From contig DASWUZ010000123.1 of the NCBI GenBank assembly GCA_036401395.1, positions 19,506 to 83,505 on the forward strand: a DNA stretch of 64,000 nt, written 5' to 3'. The DNA comes from DASWUZ01 sp036401395 (lineage in GTDB: Bacteria; Acidobacteriota; Terriglobia; Terriglobales; Acidobacteriaceae). The position numbers and the translations under genes were made by a program. The number at the start of each line of letters is the position of its first letter. Position 1 is the first letter of the stretch. The notes under the pieces are model-generated. The model made no database searches, was not told the origin of the DNA, and saw nothing but the letters and a program-made list of their open reading frames with translations. Shown in pieces: positions 43,677 to 53,000 of this stretch.

Positions 43677-44858
43677 CTATTTGGAACCCAACGCCTGGTC
43701 CAAATCCCCGATCAGGTCGTCAGCGTCCTCGATCCCCACGGAAATGCGCACCATCCCATCCGTAATCCCGAGCTCGGCCCGCGCCTCAGCGCCGATAGCA
43801 GCATGGGTCATTGTCGCCGGATGCGAGACCAGTGTCTCGACCCCGCCCAGCGACTCACCCAACGTGCAGAGTTTTAGCGCCTTCACGAAGGCGTTCGCGG
43901 CAGCGAACGATCCAAGCTCGATACTCAGCATCGACCCAAACCCTGTCTGCTGCCGCTTCGCCAGCTCATGCTGAGGATGGCCCGCCAACCCCGGATAGAA
44001 GACCTTCTGTACCCTTTTGTCCCCATCAAGGAACGCAGCCACCGCCCGCCCATTTTCATCATGCTGTCGCATCCGTACGGCAAGAGTCTTCACCCCGCGC
44101 TGAATCATCCAGCATTCAAATGGCGAAAGAATCGCGCCAGTCGCCTTCTCGACGAAATCAAACTGCTCTTTATGCTCGGGCCTGGTCACCACCAGCACCC
44201 CGCCGATCCCATCGCTGTGCCCATTCAAGAATTTGGTGGTCGAGTGCATGACGATATCCGCGCCCAGTTCAATCGGCCGCTGAAAATATGGCGACAGAAA
44301 AGTGTTATCGACGCTCAATTCGACTCCGCTCGCACGGCAGACATCAGCAACCGCGCGGATATCGGTCAGCGTCATCAGCGGGTTCGTCGGGCTCTCAATA
44401 TGCACCAGCCGCGTATTCGGCTTGATCGCCCGGCGCACATTCTCCGCGTCCGCCGTATCGACGTAAGTAAAACTGATTCCATAATTCGCTATGATCTGGT
44501 TGAATAGCCGCGGCACGCCACCATAGACATTTGCCCCGCAGATCACGTGGTCGCCGCTCTTGAAGAGCGTGACCAGCGCCATGATCGCCGCCATTCCACT
44601 ACCAAACACATGCGCGCTCGTCCCGCCCTCGAGCGAAGCAAGCGTTTCTTCCAGCGCCGTCCGCGTTGGGTTACCCGCCCGCGAGTAGTCGTACCCCTTG
44701 TCCTTTCCGATCGCCTCCTGAGCATAAGTAGACGTCAGATAAATCGGCAGGTTCACCGCGCCGTAGACCGCGTCCGGCGGCTGCCCATCATGGATGGCGC
44801 GCGTTGCAAACCCATGCTGCTTCACGTTCTCTTCCTCGTTCTCGTGCCGGCCCATCAA
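43677..44858 (-). CDS. Cystathionine gamma-synthase/lyase family PLP enzyme
   Basis: A 393-residue Cys/Met-metabolism enzyme. The PLP Lys is Lys209 in MHSTTKFLNGHSDGIGG; other family blocks are YSRAGNPTRTALEETLASLE, VDNTFLSPYFQRP and GVETLVSHPATMTHA. The neighbour is a cystathionine beta-synthase-type gene overlapping by 4 bases, so gamma-lyase activity (cystathionine to cysteine) in reverse transsulfuration (MccAB-like) is more likely than gamma-synthase. Sequence alone does not separate the two. Cytoplasmic. Confidence 0.9.
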   Translation of the reverse strand: MMGRHENEEENVKQHGFATRAIHDGQPPDAVYGAVNLPIYLTSTYAQEAIGKDKGYDYSRAGNPTRTALEETLASLEGGTSAHVFGSGMAAIMALVTLFKSGDHVICGANVYGGVPRLFNQIIANYGISFTYVDTADAENVRRAIKPNTRLVHIESPTNPLMTLTDIRAVADVCRASGVELSVDNTFLSPYFQRPIELGADIVMHSTTKFLNGHSDGIGGVLVVTRPEHKEQFDFVEKATGAILSPFECWMIQRGVKTLAVRMRQHDENGRAVAAFLDGDKRVQKVFYPGLAGHPQHELAKRQQTGFGSMLSIELGSFAAANAFVKALKLCTLGESLGGVETLVSHPATMTHAAIGAEARAELGITDGMVRISVGIEDADDLIGDLDQALGSK

Positions 44859-45838
44859 ACCCCACCTTCAAAAATTTTCTTGGACAAGTAGCGCTCCGCG
44901 GAGTCAGGCACGATGGTCGCTATCCGCTTTCCCGGCCCCAGGCGCCGTGCCACCTCGAGCGCCGCGTGAACGATCGCGCCCGCGCTCGATCCGCCCAGCA
45001 ACCCTTCTTCCGCAGCCAGGCGCTTCACCATCGTGAACGCCTCATCATCGGTCACCTTCACAATGTCATCGGCAACCTCGCGATGAAAAGTCTGAGGCAC
45101 AAACGAGACCCCGATCCCTTCGACCTTGTGATGGCCGACTTCACCACCTTCGAGCACTGATCCCTGGGTCTCGACCGCCACTGTCAAAATTTTCGGGTCC
45201 TGTTCTTTCAAAAAGCGCGCGATGCCAGAGAACGTCCCGCCCGTACCCACGCCCGACACAAACGCATCTACCCGCTCGTCCATCTGCTCCCAAAGCTCAC
45301 GCGCTGTAGTGTCGTAGTGATACAGCGGATTCGCCTGGTTCTCAAACTGCAGCGCCGTGAATGCGCCCGGTATTTCCGCCGCGGCCGCAAGGGCCCGGTT
45401 AATCGCGCCGGTCATCCCCTCGGCCTCGGGGGTGCGTACGACAGTGGCACCAAAGGCCCGCATCAGGATGCATTTCTCCTCAGCAAAGCCCTCCGGCACA
45501 AACAGGCTCACGCGATAGCCGCGATTGACTCCGACAAGTGCAAGTCCGACTCCGGTATTCCCCGCCGTCGCCTCGAAGATGGTCGATCCCGGACGCAGCA
45601 GTCCACGCCGCTCCGCATCGAGGATCATCCCCAGCGCAGCGCGGTCTTTCACACTTCCACCGGGGTTCAGAAACTCAAGCTTCGCGTAGACGGCAGCCAT
45701 AGACGAATCGGCCACCCGCCGGAGGTGAAGCATGGGCGTACCGCCCACGAGCTCGATGATGTTCTCCGCGACCCGCACCGTTGAATTACGCGGCTTAGTC
45801 TCGGTCAGATATCCGGAATCCGAGCAATTTGAGTTCAC
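44855..45838 (-). CDS. Cysteine synthase / cystathionine beta-synthase family enzyme
   Basis: A 327-residue fold-type II PLP enzyme without CBS-pair domains. The PLP Lys is Lys64 in PGGSVKDRAALGM; the phosphate and substrate loops are FEATAGNTGVGLALV, GVGTGGTFSGIARFL and GGSSAGAIVHAALE. It could act as O-acetylserine sulfhydrylase or as a cystathionine beta-synthase; pairing with the gamma-lyase gene (4-base overlap) favours the second. The start overlaps the stop of a secreted TPR gene by 4 bases (ATGA), so it is the middle gene of a three-gene unit. Confidence 0.88.
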   Translation of the reverse strand: MNSNCSDSGYLTETKPRNSTVRVAENIIELVGGTPMLHLRRVADSSMAAVYAKLEFLNPGGSVKDRAALGMILDAERRGLLRPGSTIFEATAGNTGVGLALVGVNRGYRVSLFVPEGFAEEKCILMRAFGATVVRTPEAEGMTGAINRALAAAAEIPGAFTALQFENQANPLYHYDTTARELWEQMDERVDAFVSGVGTGGTFSGIARFLKEQDPKILTVAVETQGSVLEGGEVGHHKVEGIGVSFVPQTFHREVADDIVKVTDDEAFTMVKRLAAEEGLLGGSSAGAIVHAALEVARRLGPGKRIATIVPDSAERYLSKKIFEGGV

Positions 45839-46953
45839 TTCGGAGGGGCCGCTTCCAGCTGCTCAAGCTTGGCGATTGACTTCTTCAATTCTTCGGTATG
45901 CTTTTCGTTGGCCGAATACTTGATGCAGTTCTGCAAATGCTCAATTGCACTCGCATACTCGCGCTTCCGCGCCAAAACTGCGGCCAGCAATTGCTCCGCA
46001 TTTGGCAGCGTGTGCTGCGGATCCATCTCCACCGCTTTTCCGGCGCTGGCCTTAGCAGCATCAACGTTGCCGAGCTCAAAATTAGCCAAGGCATCGTAGT
46101 ACCAGGTCTGCGGCGTACCCGTCGGATCCAGGTCCAACGCCTTGCCGGTGTACTCTGCAACGTCCTTCCACTTGCCGTCGTGCACTGACAGTGCGGCGAG
46201 CTGCTCATACGGCAGCAGGAATACCGGATCGGCAGCAATCGATTTCGCGTAGGACTTCCGCGCTTCCTCAGGCCGCGTGGCTTGCTGCAGTCTGCCGAGC
46301 TGGTACCATGCGTCAGCAAAACCGGGATATACCTCTACCGCCTCGGTAAGCGCGCGTTCAGCGCTGTCTGGGTTCTTGTCCACTACGTCGCCGCGGGCCT
46401 TCACGTAGGCCTTCAGTGCTTTGGGCGGGGCGGCTCCCGTAGTACGGCTGACGGCTGTTCCCTTCAGGCTTTCGTCGCGGGTGAGCTCCAACACCCCGAG
46501 ATCGGGGTCGTCGCGCAGGTTTCGATGGGAGATAACAATGGTGTTGGAATGAAACCCTGCCAGCGACGCCCGTACCTGGCAGCCCTCGAGATGGGTTTCC
46601 ATTTGCCGCTTCGCATCCTGCTGCAAACTGAGCGATCCTGCGATATTGACAGCAGTAATCACAAAACCGCCCTTCGGATCAGTGTAGGTCGCGAACACCG
46701 GCTTCGCCTCGCAGATTACAAATACAAAAACCGGGTCCCACGGAGTCGGGTCGTCCGCTACCACTACCCTGCCGAGCAAAAACCCGCCTGCCCGGCCCTG
46801 GCCATCCATGTGCGTCCAATAGCCCGTCATTCCATCTGCCTGGATCGAATCTGGCCGGTTAATTACCGGCCCGGAAGCTGTCTGCGCACATATAGAAACA
46901 CTAAGAATAAGAACAGGCAAAACTACCAAAGAAAGCGGCCATTTCATTTTCAT
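45835..46953 (-). CDS. Secreted TPR protein leading the transsulfuration operon
   Basis: A 372-residue protein with a clear signal peptide (MKMKWPLSLVVLPVLILSVS, cleavage near CAQT). The N-terminal half (about 50-165) contains short beta-strand segments such as GGFLLGRVVVADDPTPWD and FATYTDPKGGFVITAVN, like a carboxypeptidase-regulatory-type beta-sandwich. Residues about 195-365 hold four to five TPR units (FADAWYQLGRLQQATRPEEA and so on). It overlaps the cystathionine synthase start by 4 bases. An extracytoplasmic scaffold coupled to cytoplasmic sulfur enzymes is odd. Divergent from another TPR gene. Confidence 0.85.
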   Translation of the reverse strand: MKMKWPLSLVVLPVLILSVSICAQTASGPVINRPDSIQADGMTGYWTHMDGQGRAGGFLLGRVVVADDPTPWDPVFVFVICEAKPVFATYTDPKGGFVITAVNIAGSLSLQQDAKRQMETHLEGCQVRASLAGFHSNTIVISHRNLRDDPDLGVLELTRDESLKGTAVSRTTGAAPPKALKAYVKARGDVVDKNPDSAERALTEAVEVYPGFADAWYQLGRLQQATRPEEARKSYAKSIAADPVFLLPYEQLAALSVHDGKWKDVAEYTGKALDLDPTGTPQTWYYDALANFELGNVDAAKASAGKAVEMDPQHTLPNAEQLLAAVLARKREYASAIEHLQNCIKYSANEKHTEELKKSIAKLEQLEAAPPK

Positions 46954-47116
46954 AGCAAACCTCGCCTACACCATTATCCACCAATCCAAACATTCGCTAG
47001 AGGCCGCTGCTAAACCCGCTGCGACAAGCTTTGACCCCGTTCCATACCATCACAACACTCCGCCGCGTGGCCTTGTGACGGTCCAAAAGGGCCCTTAGCC
47101 CACCGAGAATATTGCT

Positions 47117-48289
47117 ATGCTGAATGAGATGCACACCTGTTCCCTTGTCGTCAGGCGGAAACCGCCGATGCCCCTGCAAATGATGGCCGCGGCAGCACTC
47201 TGCATGACTCTCCCCGGCTACTCTCAGACCAACTCAGCCTCCGCAGATCAGCTCCTGAACCAGGCCATCGATGCGCAGCAGCGTGGCGACTATCCAGTCG
47301 CCATTCGCGACTACCGCACAGTTCTCGAGCTCCGTTCAAAGGACGTGGAAGCCAGGGTGAATCTGGGCGCGGCACTAGTCCACACAGGCCATTTCGATGA
47401 AGGCATCGCTGAATACAAGACCGCCCTCCCATCGGTCGCCATTAAAGATCCCGTGCTGCTCGACCTGGGCCTCGCCTACTACAAAAAAGGCGACATGAAG
47501 AATGCCCTGGAGCAGTTCGATATACTGCATCGGTCCCAGCCGGGCAACGTACGTGTGACCATCCTGCTCGCCTACACCGAAATCAATACGGCACATGCCG
47601 ATGCGGCCGTTGCACTTCTGTCCCCTCTCGAGTCAGCGAATTCCGCCAATCTCGAATTTGAATACGTCCTCGGATCGGCCCTGATTAAAGACGGCGCACG
47701 CACAGAAGGAGTGACCCGGTTGGAGAAAGTCGCCGAGGCCAGCCACAACGCCGACGCATATCGTCTCGCGGGCTCCACCCTGCTCGACATGAACGACGAC
47801 TATGAGCGCGCGCGCCATGACCTGGACGCCGCTCTCGCGATCGACCCAAAGCAGCCGGGTCTCTATACTCTCGCGGGCAATGCCCGAGTAAAGTCAGGCG
47901 ACCTGGCAGGCGCCGAGGAGGCCTTTCGTACCGCCCTGAAGTTAAATCCCGATGACGTCGACGCTAACCTTTACCTGGGCGCTATCCTCTACAAGCGACG
48001 GGACACAGACGAAGCGCGTGGCTACCTCGAACGGGCGCTGCGTCTCAATCCGAAATCCTCAATGGCCGTCTATGAAATGGCCATGCTAAAAAGCACCACC
48101 GGCCAATTGGAGGCGGCGGTCTCGGACCTCGAAAAAGTCACGCTGACGGATCCGGACTGGCTCGAGCCTCACATTGCTCTGGCTTCCTTGTACTTCCGTC
48201 TCCACCGGTCAGACGACGGGACAAAGCAGCGGGAGATCGTTGATCGCCTCACGGCCGCTCAGCAGGCCAAGGGGCCCGGCAAGCACTGA
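47117..48289 (+). CDS. Secreted TPR-repeat protein
   Basis: A 390-residue protein. Possible starts are 47117, 47129 and 47168; the last opens MPLQMMAAAALCMTLPGYSQ, which alone makes a compact signal peptide, whereas the longer versions add a basic n-region (VVRRKPP). After the signal come about nine TPR units, e.g. QAIDAQQRGDYPVAIRDYRT and YLGAILYKRRDTDEARGYLE. It is divergent from the TPR gene of the sulfur operon (about 160 bases) and convergent with a CRTAC gene. Part of the TPR/CRTAC/TonB-receptor block. Confidence 0.83.
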   Translation: MLNEMHTCSLVVRRKPPMPLQMMAAAALCMTLPGYSQTNSASADQLLNQAIDAQQRGDYPVAIRDYRTVLELRSKDVEARVNLGAALVHTGHFDEGIAEYKTALPSVAIKDPVLLDLGLAYYKKGDMKNALEQFDILHRSQPGNVRVTILLAYTEINTAHADAAVALLSPLESANSANLEFEYVLGSALIKDGARTEGVTRLEKVAEASHNADAYRLAGSTLLDMNDDYERARHDLDAALAIDPKQPGLYTLAGNARVKSGDLAGAEEAFRTALKLNPDDVDANLYLGAILYKRRDTDEARGYLERALRLNPKSSMAVYEMAMLKSTTGQLEAAVSDLEKVTLTDPDWLEPHIALASLYFRLHRSDDGTKQREIVDRLTAAQQAKGPGKH

Positions 48290-48317
48290 CCGCTGCGAGA
48301 GCCGAAAGCAGAGACTC

Positions 48318-50009
48318 TCACTTTGCCGATTCAGTCACATGCAAGATGCGATCAACCGCGACATTCGTAAGTGTCTGCACAATTCCCGACGGCCAGTGAA
48401 TCTCAATCAGGTCCGCCAGCCTGTCCGGGCCCAGACCAAAATGTACGGGGCCGTCGCTTGACGAAGCATACCCAACACTGGTGGTCATGTGGTTGTACTG
48501 TGCGCCACTCTTGCTTATCACCTTTATACGAGCGCCGATACCATCCCGGTTGCTTCGTACCCCACGTAATGAAATATCCAGCCAATGATTTGAATTAGCG
48601 GTCCGGTTCATCCAGATCTCCGGCTCGTTTCCCAGAGAAGTAGCGACCACATCCACCCGCCCATCTCCGTCCAAATCGCCGAAGGCAAGACCCCGATGCC
48701 TGGCTGGCGGAGCGGCATCAAGGCCGGCTTCCCCGGTCAGAGCGGTCCACTTCCCCGTAGGCCCCGGATTCCGAAAAACGGTGTTGTTCTGTTCCAGGCT
48801 CATCCCCGGAAGGGGCAGCGACTCCACGTGCCCGCGCGTGACGAAGAGGTCCTTCCACCCGTCATTGTCCAGGTCGTATAATCCGGCCCCAAAGCCTGAC
48901 ATTTTGCTGGTCAGGTTGCGCATCCCGGTGGGAGTAGTGACTTCGCGGAAATCTCCCTTCCCAGTATTCTCGAACAAGGGAAAAGTCTGATCGTTAAGCG
49001 CCACGAAGGCAATATCCGGGTAGCCATCGTTATTAAAATCGCGGAAGTCCAATCCCATCCCCGAGACAAAACTGCCGTCCTCAGGCAGCGCCACGCCGGC
49101 CTGCAAGCCGACCTCTTCAAACTTGTTGCCCAGGTTGTGGAATAGCGAGTTGTACTCCGCGTCGTTAGGTACGAACAGGTCCGGCTTGCCATCAAGGTCA
49201 TAATCGGCGACCCCTACGCCCATGCCCTTGCTGACGTGGTCGCGAATGCCCCACTCCTTTGAGACATCGCGAAATGTGCCGTCACCATTGTTTAGAAAAA
49301 GCTGATTCGGCTGCCCCTTGTAGTAGCGGGGATGGCAATAATCCGCCTGGCCGCGATAAGAGCAGAGCGGATCCGCAGAGTAGGCCCACTGCATATAGTT
49401 GACAACGAAAAGATCAAGCAGCCCGTCATTATTCACATCGACCCAGGCTGCCGCTACAGACCAGAGCGGCCCATATTGGGGGTCAACGGAATGATCGAGG
49501 CCAGCCTTCGCGGTCACATCTGTGAAAGTACCGTTGCCGTTGTTGTGATAGAGCGTATTGTGGTGGACCCCGGCGATAAAGATGTCGGCATTTCCATCGT
49601 TGTCATAGTCCCCGATCGCAACGCCAATGTCATAGCCGGTACCACCAAGACCGGCTGCACCAGTCACGTCGGTGAAGACCCCGTTACCATCATTCCGGAA
49701 CAGGCGGTTGCGGTATTTTGGCGAATCTTTTTTAAGAGTGGCGATGTTGGCGCCGTTGGTGAAGAAAATATCCGGACGGCCATCGTTGTTGTAATCGAAG
49801 ACGGCCACTCCGCCCCCCATACTCTCAGGGGCATTCTTTCCGGGAGTGGGATCGTTCTCAAGGCGGGCAGCGAGCCGCTTCAACTCGAATCGAATCGGCC
49901 CGGTCACCGGTGGTGCCTCGGCCCCCCTAAGTGGCTCGAGATTGGCGGCGCAGGCCAGGAGCAGAGAGGCAGCTATGGCCTGCAAAAAGCTAACACGCAT
50001 CATTTTCAT
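48318..50009 (-). CDS. CRTAC1-like FG-GAP/ASPIC-UnbV repeat protein, Sec-exported
   Basis: A 563-residue protein. The start at 50009 opens MKMMRVSFLQAIAASLLLAC, a signal peptide; the frame is open to 50033, but that ATG is in the loop of a hairpin. Seven Asp-rich calcium-binding loops of FG-GAP type follow (DYNNDGRPDIFF, DYDNDGNADIFI, DVNNDGLLDLFV, DYDLDGKPDLFV, DFNNDGYPDIAF, DLDNDGWKDLFV, DLDGDGRVDVVA), giving a beta-propeller. The C-terminal UnbV domain is NHWLDISLRGVRSNRDGIGA and HFGLGPDRLADLIEIHWPSG. It lies 61 bases after the TonB-receptor stop on the same strand. Function unknown; extracellular or periplasmic. Confidence 0.9.
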   Translation of the reverse strand: MKMMRVSFLQAIAASLLLACAANLEPLRGAEAPPVTGPIRFELKRLAARLENDPTPGKNAPESMGGGVAVFDYNNDGRPDIFFTNGANIATLKKDSPKYRNRLFRNDGNGVFTDVTGAAGLGGTGYDIGVAIGDYDNDGNADIFIAGVHHNTLYHNNGNGTFTDVTAKAGLDHSVDPQYGPLWSVAAAWVDVNNDGLLDLFVVNYMQWAYSADPLCSYRGQADYCHPRYYKGQPNQLFLNNGDGTFRDVSKEWGIRDHVSKGMGVGVADYDLDGKPDLFVPNDAEYNSLFHNLGNKFEEVGLQAGVALPEDGSFVSGMGLDFRDFNNDGYPDIAFVALNDQTFPLFENTGKGDFREVTTPTGMRNLTSKMSGFGAGLYDLDNDGWKDLFVTRGHVESLPLPGMSLEQNNTVFRNPGPTGKWTALTGEAGLDAAPPARHRGLAFGDLDGDGRVDVVATSLGNEPEIWMNRTANSNHWLDISLRGVRSNRDGIGARIKVISKSGAQYNHMTTSVGYASSSDGPVHFGLGPDRLADLIEIHWPSGIVQTLTNVAVDRILHVTESAK

Positions 50010-50019
50010 CAGGAAAAGG

Positions 50020-50047
50020 AACAGGGGTGGCATAAGCCACCCCTGTT
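50020..50047 (-). terminator. Hairpin terminator or attenuator after the TonB receptor gene
   Basis: A perfect 12-base-pair stem, AACAGGGGTGGC (50020-50031) with GCCACCCCTGTT (50036-50047) and a four-base loop, is followed on the minus strand by CCTTTTCC. It begins 24 bases after the receptor stop. It lies ahead of the CRTAC start, so it can end the receptor transcript or reduce readthrough into CRTAC. Confidence 0.7.
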
Positions 50048-50070
50048 GAAGTATACGACCCCGTTCGCGT

Positions 50071-53000
50071 TTAGAAGTAGTACTTCAGCGCGAAGGTTAC
50101 GACCCGGTTACCAACCTTGTTGAGCGGCTTACCGGTTGTGCTGGGATTCACGTTTGTCGGTGAAAGGAATTGATTCCCACCCGAATCCACGCCGATAAAG
50201 CTCAACTGCTCGTCGCTGGAACTGGCCCTGCCGAACTGCCCCAAGGGATGGTTCAGGAAGTTCGTTGCGGAAACCCTGAATTGCAGTTTCTGGTTATCAG
50301 TGACCCGGAAGTTCTTGAACATCGCAAGATCGCTGTTGAAGTATGCTGGTCCACGCATGTAGGGCCATTCGGTCGCACCCTGTTGTCCGTAGGCCGGCAC
50401 GCCAAAGCAGGCTGGGTTAAAGTATTGACCCGACTTCAGATGAGCAGCGGGGTTGCAGGTTAAGGTTGGCAGCAGAGTTCTAATAACTCCCGTACCAAAC
50501 CATGTAGCCTGGTTCACGCTGACCGACCTGAGCCCATTTGGCAACGCAATACTGTTGTCAGGAAGAGCCGGGTTACTCACCGTGGGTACGCTCAAGTTGC
50601 CAGGAAACTGTGCGTTGAGGCCCACAATGTTAGCTTGCAGGTTTGCGCCGCTTTGAAACGTCGTGTAGCCGGACAACTGCCAACCGTTTACAACGCCCGC
50701 AGCCAATTTATTGCCGTGGATCGGGGAGGGCATGTTCCACACATAAGCAGCATTAAAGATGTTGGTGTGGTCATACGCCAGCGGTCCGTAATTGGCTTTG
50801 ATGTTGAACGGATCAACTGCGGCGCCGTTGCCGGCTCCATTGTTCGTTTGTCCGTCGCGGATACCCAGCAACTTGCTGAACGTGTAGTTCAACAGGAAAG
50901 TGACTGGGCCTGACTGCTTTTGCCACGAAGTCTGTAGCGAATTGTAGTTCGCGTAGCTTCCGTGAGTAACGATGTAAATGTCCTGATATCCAAGCAGTGG
51001 GCGGTAGTCATTCTGGTTGAAATTTGCGTAGGGTATGGGATTAGCCGCGCAATAAATCGACCCATTTGGACCACCGCAAGGAGGCGCAGACGGAGATCCG
51101 ATCTGTCCGGTAATAGGATCAGGCCGGAAGAGAGCCCCGGGGTTGACGTTGTTGATGTTGTTGAGGCCGCTATTACCGCCGCTGATGAGTTCGTTGGAAC
51201 TCTTGTTGGCAACGTAAGAGACCTCGAAGACCGACCGCCAAGGGGTTGCCTGGGAAACAGTCACGTTCCAGTCGAGAGTCGATGGCGTCCTGTCGTCACC
51301 CATCTGAAGAGCGGAAATATTGGCGCCGTTCTGGCTGCTGGTAGTCGGAACAACCGCCTTCGCTGCCGCCAATGCAGGGAGGAAGCCGCCGGTTGTGATT
51401 CCAGTTGCCTTCACGTAGTTCGAATCCAAAGCCGCACCAGGCCCGTAGCCTTCGAAGCCGATGTTTACGTTATAGCCGAATGAACCCTCCGGCCCGCCAA
51501 CTGCGCCGCCTACGTCATTGACGGATACCTGATAACGGAAGACTGCAACGCCACCGCGGATAACCGTCTTTCCTGTCCCGAACACGTCATAGGCGATACC
51601 TACGCGCGGCTCGAGGTAGAAGAGTGGGGATTTCCAACCAGAGGTGGGGATGCCCTTGTCAATCGCGTGCCAAAGGAGACCCGTGTTGACTGGAGCAATG
51701 TTCGGAGCGACGTTGACATAAGTGGCCTGATCAAAGACCTGCATGCCTTTGTTATTGGCGACCGTCCACTGTCCCATGTGGTCGAAGCGGATTCCATAGT
51801 TGATAGTCAGCTGATTGCCGGCTTTCCAGGAGTCTTGGGCAAATAGTGACCACTGGTGATACTTGATGTCATCGACCGGGATCGTACTCTGCTGCTGGTA
51901 GCCCGCCGTGCCACCTGATGCTGGTCGACCCAGAAGAAAGTCAGCAACAACGTTACCCGTACCGTACTGGCCCCAGCCGATGTTGTAGTTTCCATTGTCA
52001 GGGCTGCTATTTGACTGAATGTTCTCGTTCGTATCCCAGTAGACGCCAGCCTTCAGAGTATGCGAACCGAGCACCTTGGAGAAGTTGTCATACACCGCAG
52101 GATCCTTCTTCAAAGCTCCGAAGGCGCCGCCATTGAACGTACCGTCAAACGGGTATTCCGCGAGATTAGGTAATGCGCCGCCCCAGGGGCCAGAAATGTT
52201 CGGTATTTGTTTGGATGTGTGTCCGAACAAGCCGGTCACGTTAAACCCTAACTTGGCGCGATCCACCCGCAACTCGTTGCTGAGCGTGCTTGGGTTAATG
52301 TAACGGGCCAGAGTGTATACGAATTCGTTGGTGGTCGTCGGGTTGAAGACATGAGTAAAGTTCGTCATGACTTCCTGCGACGTGGTGGCCGCTACGACGT
52401 TTGACGGATACGGAAGGGTCCATGGTGGAGCCCACCAGATCGCGATGGGATGCGAGTCGTTCTCGATCTGACGAGTGTACGATCCGGTCACTTTGGTATT
52501 GTCGCTAACTGCGTAATCGATCTTGCCGGTTGCTTCCCAACGGTTCTGGGGGACTGCGCTTACATATTGATAGTTACCCCACCCATTGTTGGCATTCGGA
52601 GTGATGTTTGGATCGGGGTATGCACCTTCCGCGAGGAGTCCTTTTAGGTTGGGGTCAAAGGTGGTTGGATCAACGGAGTTCGCGATTATATTACCTGCGG
52701 AGTCCTTAGTACAAATGTCGCCAGCGGGCAAATTGTTGCACGCTGAAGTGTAGGCGTAGCTGTAACCGCTGCTAAGCACGCCCCCAGGAACACCGGTGGT
52801 GAGAAAGTTGCCGCTCTTTTGGGCAACAGTAGGTACGTTGAAATCGATCGGAGTGGCTGCCGGGTGTTGATCCATGTATTCATAGCCGGCCCAGAAGAAG
52901 AGCCTCTTGCGGCTCTTGTTGAACCCGGTGAAGGGAATGAGAACCGGGCCACCCACATTGCCGCCCATGTAATAGTAATGCTCGTCCGGTTTGAGGGTAT

